DNA from: Bacteroidota bacterium
Lineage (GTDB): Bacteria > Bacteroidota > Bacteroidia > Chitinophagales > Chitinophagaceae
Assembly (NCBI GenBank): GCA_013286425.1
Contig: JABDFS010000036.1
Span: 1 to 34,440 of the forward strand
Length of the DNA: 34,440 bases
Direction of reading: 5' to 3'
Translations under genes and position numbers: made by a program
The notes under the pieces: generated by a model
The model's database searches: none
What the model saw: the letters and a program-made list of their open reading frames with translations, nothing else
Told to the model about the DNA's origin: nothing
Shown here: in pieces, positions 31,151-34,440 of the stretch
Layout: every line of letters starts with the position of its first letter
Numbering within the stretch: position 1 is the stretch's first letter

Positions 31151-32067
31151 TTCATCTGGTCTTTATAAACGCCGGCATTGGAAATATCTATTTTAGAAAG
31201 TATCTGGCTTGCCTGTGTGCGGCTTTGCGGATCACCATTTTTAAATATGCCTATATATTCCTGCGATTTTCCCTGTACAAGAAATTGTACAACCATAGTG
31301 TTAGGATTTTGCTGGTTGAAATTCTGCAATATGGATAATGCAGAAAGAACGCTCGTGCGTGCTGTCTGCATGTCTGCATACATATTGTCAAGCCCGTTCC
31401 TGTAATACGTATAAATATAATCGTGAATGGTATTGTACTTATTGTTCATCATATTTTCTGCAAGCCAATAACGGTTTCTTGTTCCATCAAATGGTTTCCA
31501 CCCGGTTATTTCTTTTGCTTCGGGTGCATTGGTAACAATGTTCTGTGCTTTTGAAAAATAATCCTGCCCGCTTTTAGCTGCAAACGAATCATAATCAAAA
31601 CCAAGAATCATATAAACATAATAGGCAAAAATTGCTGTAAGGTTGGCGCTTAATGCATCAGTTCCCTGTACGCGGTTATCATTAAAATTAAGCTGCTGGA
31701 ATTGTACATATTTAAACTGTACATCGCCATCCTGCCCGTTTATTAATGCTGTTTGATAGCTGGAATTATAAACAGGCCTTGCAGATTGAACAGCAAGTGT
31801 AGCCTGGTAAAGATTATCAGCGTCAACACTTTTTACAGTCAGGATAAAATTGCATTTGATCTTTTCCTGTGTTTGATAAACATCACTTGTCCATTTACGA
31901 CTATTCAAAAATTGTGTAAGTTGGTTTTGCAAAGTGGTGAATACAGATTTGTCAACGCTTGTACCCACCTGTTGTGCAAATACTGTAACAGATGCCTGCA
32001 ATTCCTGCGCCTGCAGTTTTGTAGCTGCAGCAAGTAACATTATTATGTACAGCGAAATTTTACGCAT
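31147..32067 (-). CDS. DUF4835 protein (PorD-like, type IX secretion associated)
   Basis: A protein of about 306 residues. I chose the start at MRKISLYIIMLLAAATKLQA, a signal peptide; an upstream ATG (32187) would add 40 residues that overlap coaBC. The mature part begins QELQASVTVFAQQVGTSVDKSVF. The block FAYYVYMILGFDYDSFAAKSGQDYFSKAQ is typical of DUF4835. Members are annotated as PorD, a type IX secretion component, in some resources; I rely on memory for that. It overlaps coaBC by eight bases and lies in the conserved rpoZ-coaBC-DUF4835 order. Confidence 0.85.
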   Translation of the reverse strand: MRKISLYIIMLLAAATKLQAQELQASVTVFAQQVGTSVDKSVFTTLQNQLTQFLNSRKWTSDVYQTQEKIKCNFILTVKSVDADNLYQATLAVQSARPVYNSSYQTALINGQDGDVQFKYVQFQQLNFNDNRVQGTDALSANLTAIFAYYVYMILGFDYDSFAAKSGQDYFSKAQNIVTNAPEAKEITGWKPFDGTRNRYWLAENMMNNKYNTIHDYIYTYYRNGLDNMYADMQTARTSVLSALSILQNFNQQNPNTMVVQFLVQGKSQEYIGIFKNGDPQSRTQASQILSKIDISNAGVYKDQMK

Positions 32068-33256
32068 GCGTTCTTTGTATGATAAGTTCAACAATTTTAT
32101 TTGCCACTTCTTTTTTTGATGCAAGTTGTATTTCAACAGCACTTTCATCAGTAAAGAAAACTGATACTTTATTCGTATCGTATCCAAAACCTGCGTTTGT
32201 ATCTTTAAGAGAATTCAGAATGATCATATCTGCATTCTTTCTTTTCAGTTTTTCAAGCGCATTGGCTCTTTCATTTTCTGTTTCCAAAGCAAATCCAACC
32301 AAAAATTGTCCGTTCGTTTTTTCCGAGCCAAATGTTGCAAGAATATCTTTTGTTTTTGTAAGGTTAAGCTGAAATTCTGCTTTATTTTTCTTGATCTTTT
32401 CTGAAGCAATTTCAGCAGGTTTATAATCTGCAACTGCTGCTGCCATTATTTCAATATCCATAGATGGATGCAGGTTAATGCAAGCATTATACATTTCTTC
32501 TGCAGTATTAACCTTAATTATTCTTATGCCTTTATATTTTTTTGTTTGCTGAACCGGTCCTGCAACAACTGTTACGTCTGCGCCTTGTTCGTATAAAGCT
32601 TCTGCCAATGCAAAACCCATTTTGCCTGATGAATGATTGCCTACAAAACGAACCGGGTCTAAGGGTTCGTATGTTGGCCCGGCAGTTACCAATGCTTTTT
32701 TATTTTTCAATGCAGTCTGCCTGAAAAAAAATTCTTCAATAAAAGCTACAATTGTTTCAGGTTCTGCCATGCGTCCTTCACCATGCAAACCACTGGCAAG
32801 TTCTCCGGTTTCAACATCAATCAACGTATTGCCATAATCTTTTAATGTGCTGATATTTTTTTGCGTTGATGGATGTTTCCACATGTCTTCATCCATTGCC
32901 GGCGCAATTACTACCGGGCATGTTGCCGATAAATAAGCTGCCAGCAAAAGATTATCGCACTGTCCGTGAGCCATTTTTGCAAGTGTATTACAGCTTAATG
33001 GAGCAATGAGCAAAACATCGGCCCAACGGCCAAGCATTACATGATTAGACCAGCTTTCCTGCTCCGAAAGTTCAATAAGTACTTTATTATTGGTTAAGGT
33101 TGACAGAACAAGCGGCGACACAAAATCGCGTGCAGCAGGCGTCATTATAACTTTAACTTCAGCACCTGCTTTTACCAGCAGCCTTGCAATGAGTATAGAT
33201 TTATATGCCGCAATGCTTGCGGTAATGCCCAATAATATTTTTTTTCCTGTAAACAT
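32060..33256 (-). CDS. coaBC: Bifunctional phosphopantothenoylcysteine decarboxylase / synthetase
   Basis: A 398-residue CoaBC. The N-terminal flavoprotein domain (1-180) has GKKILLGITASIAAYKS, the active-site His in SWSNHVMLGRWADV, and LIAPLSCNTLAKMAHGQCDNLL and APAMDEDMW. The substrate loop reads ELASGLHGEGRMAEPE and has no Cys. The C-terminal CoaB domain has ALVTAGPTYEPLDPVRFVGNHSSGKMG and AAAVADYKP. Together they make 4'-phosphopantetheine from phosphopantothenate and cysteine in coenzyme A synthesis. Downstream of rpoZ behind a terminator-like hairpin. Confidence 0.96.
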   Translation of the reverse strand: MFTGKKILLGITASIAAYKSILIARLLVKAGAEVKVIMTPAARDFVSPLVLSTLTNNKVLIELSEQESWSNHVMLGRWADVLLIAPLSCNTLAKMAHGQCDNLLLAAYLSATCPVVIAPAMDEDMWKHPSTQKNISTLKDYGNTLIDVETGELASGLHGEGRMAEPETIVAFIEEFFFRQTALKNKKALVTAGPTYEPLDPVRFVGNHSSGKMGFALAEALYEQGADVTVVAGPVQQTKKYKGIRIIKVNTAEEMYNACINLHPSMDIEIMAAAVADYKPAEIASEKIKKNKAEFQLNLTKTKDILATFGSEKTNGQFLVGFALETENERANALEKLKRKNADMIILNSLKDTNAGFGYDTNKVSVFFTDESAVEIQLASKKEVANKIVELIIQRTHA

Positions 33257-33264
33257 TTGCAGAT

Positions 33265-33288
33265 AAAAAATCCCGCATGTGCGGGATT
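33265..33288 (-). terminator. Rho-independent terminator between rpoZ and coaBC
   Basis: On the minus strand AATCCCGCACATGCGGGATT is a perfect 9-bp stem with a two-base loop (33288-33269), running straight into a run of T (33270-33265). It starts 22 bases after the rpoZ stop and ends just before the coaBC start. It should end most bamD-rpoZ transcription, leaving coaBC to read-through or its own promoter. Confidence 0.8.
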
Positions 33289-33309
33289 AAAAGTACGATT
33301 TACAATATT

Positions 33310-33651
33310 CTAACGGAAAAGGTCATCATCGTTTTTCCTGTGGTAGATCTTTTCTTCCAAAAATTCCTGGGTTGCAAGAATAGCAGGATTAGGCATTTTT
33401 TCGTAAGCCTTTGAAATTTCAATCTGCTCTTTGTTCTCGTGAATTTCTTCAAGACTGTCTGTATGACTTGCAAATTCTTCAAGCTTGTTATGCAACTCTT
33501 CTTTAATAACAATATTTATCTGGTTTGCTCTTTTGCTGATGATAGCAATAGATTCATACAGATTGCCTGTTCTTGACTTTATATCAAGAAGGCTTTTAGT
33601 TTCAACAGTATTCAGCGTATTAGCGCTGAGTTGTCGCCTTAGTTTGCTCAT
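33310..33651 (-). CDS. rpoZ: RNA polymerase omega subunit (Bacteroidota type)
   Basis: A 113-residue protein with the Bacteroidota omega signature SRTGNLYESIAIISKRANQINIVIKEELHNKL (about 26-57). The acidic tail has ISKAYEKMPNPAILATQEFLEEKIYHR. It assists RNA polymerase assembly. Its start overlaps the bamD end by 32 bases, so the two are co-translated. The bamD-rpoZ-coaBC order is conserved in this phylum. Confidence 0.88.
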   Translation of the reverse strand: MSKLRRQLSANTLNTVETKSLLDIKSRTGNLYESIAIISKRANQINIVIKEELHNKLEEFASHTDSLEEIHENKEQIEISKAYEKMPNPAILATQEFLEEKIYHRKNDDDLFR

Positions 33652-34440
33652 TATTTTGTGTTTGAAGTTTTTTTAAACTGGTTTCTGCTTTTGTTTTATA
33701 ACCAATGGCATCCTCAAGAAGTTTACTTGAAGGAAAACGTTGCTCAAAATCGTTTACGTCGTTTATTACTTTTTGAAATCTTTCTTCTTCTTTATCCACG
33801 ATACTCATTTCTGCATAACGATAATACGACTTTATCGAATTCAATGCATACATATCACTGCTTTCAGAATCAGGAAAGTCATCAATCAATACAGAAAATG
33901 CTACACCCGCTGCTTTAAAATAACCCAGATCGAAATAAAGCTGGGCATTATTAAATTCTTTCAATTCAAGTTTTCTTCTGCAGGTATCTATTATTCCATC
34001 TGCACGTGCAACTTCTTTTGAATCCGGATGTGTATTGATGAACGCCTGTAATAAAGCAATGGTTTTTACTGTATTTGTTTGATCAAGATCTACTTTAGGC
34101 GATTGCTTGTAATAAGCCATGCAACGCATAAATTCCATCTCTTCTACCTTAGGACTGTTTGGAAAATTTTCACCATAGGTTTTGAAAAGATTTTCTGCGT
34201 TCTCATAATCTTCCTGGTAATATGCAGTGAATGCATATTTGTAATAGATATCCTCAAACCTCGGATCACCTTTATACAACGGTAACAGATCTGTATACAA
34301 TTGCTGGGCTTTATCATACTCTTGTTTAGCATAATATTGCTCAGCCATTTTTAACTTGTATTCTTTATCCTTGCTTTTAAGTACTTTTTCAAACTTAGAA
34401 GAACAGGATGTCAACATCAACAAACTCAGTAAAATACCAA
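33620..34440 (-). CDS. bamD: Outer-membrane assembly lipoprotein BamD, 5' end cut by the window
   Basis: The frame is open to the right edge and reads GILLSLLMLTSCSSKFEKV, a lipoprotein signal whose Met is outside the window; a TTG at 34423 is not a credible start. The mature part is TPR-like (EQYYAKQEYDKAQQLYTDLLPLY, AFTAYYQEDYENAENLFKTY, YKQSPKVDLDQTNTVKTI). It ends with a Gln/Thr-rich tail. BamD is a periplasm-facing part of the BAM machine that folds outer-membrane beta-barrels. About 270 residues are visible; the family is around 245-280. Confidence 0.92.
   Translation of the reverse strand, partial: GILLSLLMLTSCSSKFEKVLKSKDKEYKLKMAEQYYAKQEYDKAQQLYTDLLPLYKGDPRFEDIYYKYAFTAYYQEDYENAENLFKTYGENFPNSPKVEEMEFMRCMAYYKQSPKVDLDQTNTVKTIALLQAFINTHPDSKEVARADGIIDTCRRKLELKEFNNAQLYFDLGYFKAAGVAFSVLIDDFPDSESSDMYALNSIKSYYRYAEMSIVDKEEERFQKVINDVNDFEQRFPSSKLLEDAIGYKTKAETSLKKLQTQNNEQTKATTQR

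Noticed and set aside
34144..34332. Minus-strand frame in another phase inside bamD
   Set aside because: It is a shadow of bamD, with no family pattern.

Overview
The window reads as a chromosomal segment of a Bacteroidota bacterium, most likely family Chitinophagaceae. Supporting signs are AT-rich DNA, a -33 TTTG / -7 TAnnTTTG promoter, weak Shine-Dalgarno signals, many lipoproteins, the bamD-rpoZ-coaBC-DUF4835-DUF4296 and DUF177-rpmF-plsX gene orders, GSCFA and GH97 families, and intergenic repeats of the type common in this phylum. I see no rRNA, tRNA, CRISPR array, intact transposase or prophage.

Layout. 1-700: a clipped secreted-protein gene and an M15 peptidase. 1301-7350: a likely glucosamine/chitosan-oligosaccharide block, with an FHS-type MFS permease, a ROK kinase, a secreted GH2 exo-beta-D-glucosaminidase and, convergent, glucosamine-6-phosphate deaminase. 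7436-9860: a Tat-type Gfo/Idh/MocA oxidoreductase and a DUF1080 lipoprotein, a pairing linked to 3-keto-glycoside cleavage. 10085-13015: an orphan proline-rich protein and a GH97 alpha-glycosidase. 13415-17736: an Lnt/nitrilase-like membrane protein, a DinB-like protein, a WapI-like immunity protein, a lipoprotein and an alpha/beta hydrolase coupled to tyrS. 19090-21370: an FGGY kinase and a two-gene nucleotidyltransferase module. 21499-23940: a GMC oxidoreductase with a Cys cluster and its subunit-3 partner, resembling glucoside 3-dehydrogenases. 23937-28126: a microprotein, an M13 peptidase and DUF177-rpmF-plsX. 28128-34440: a minus-strand run of GSCFA, HMG-CoA-lyase-like, a beta-barrel protein, DUF4296, DUF4835, coaBC, rpoZ and bamD, which runs off the end.

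How the genes may work together. GH2 would release GlcN, the permease import it, the ROK kinase phosphorylate it and NagB feed it to fructose-6-phosphate. The GMC pair could oxidise sugars at C3, and the Gfo/Idh plus DUF1080 pair could process 3-keto-glycosides. Both are inferences from family membership and proximity.

The least explained content is intergenic. There are three loci of 11-bp tandem arrays (about 1.1, 10.9 and 16.9 kb), two of them sharing the same two unit types in the same order in opposite orientation. There are also two 7-bp arrays, a dispersed hairpin element in two places, and a Bacteroidota repeat lying in frame inside the GSCFA gene.
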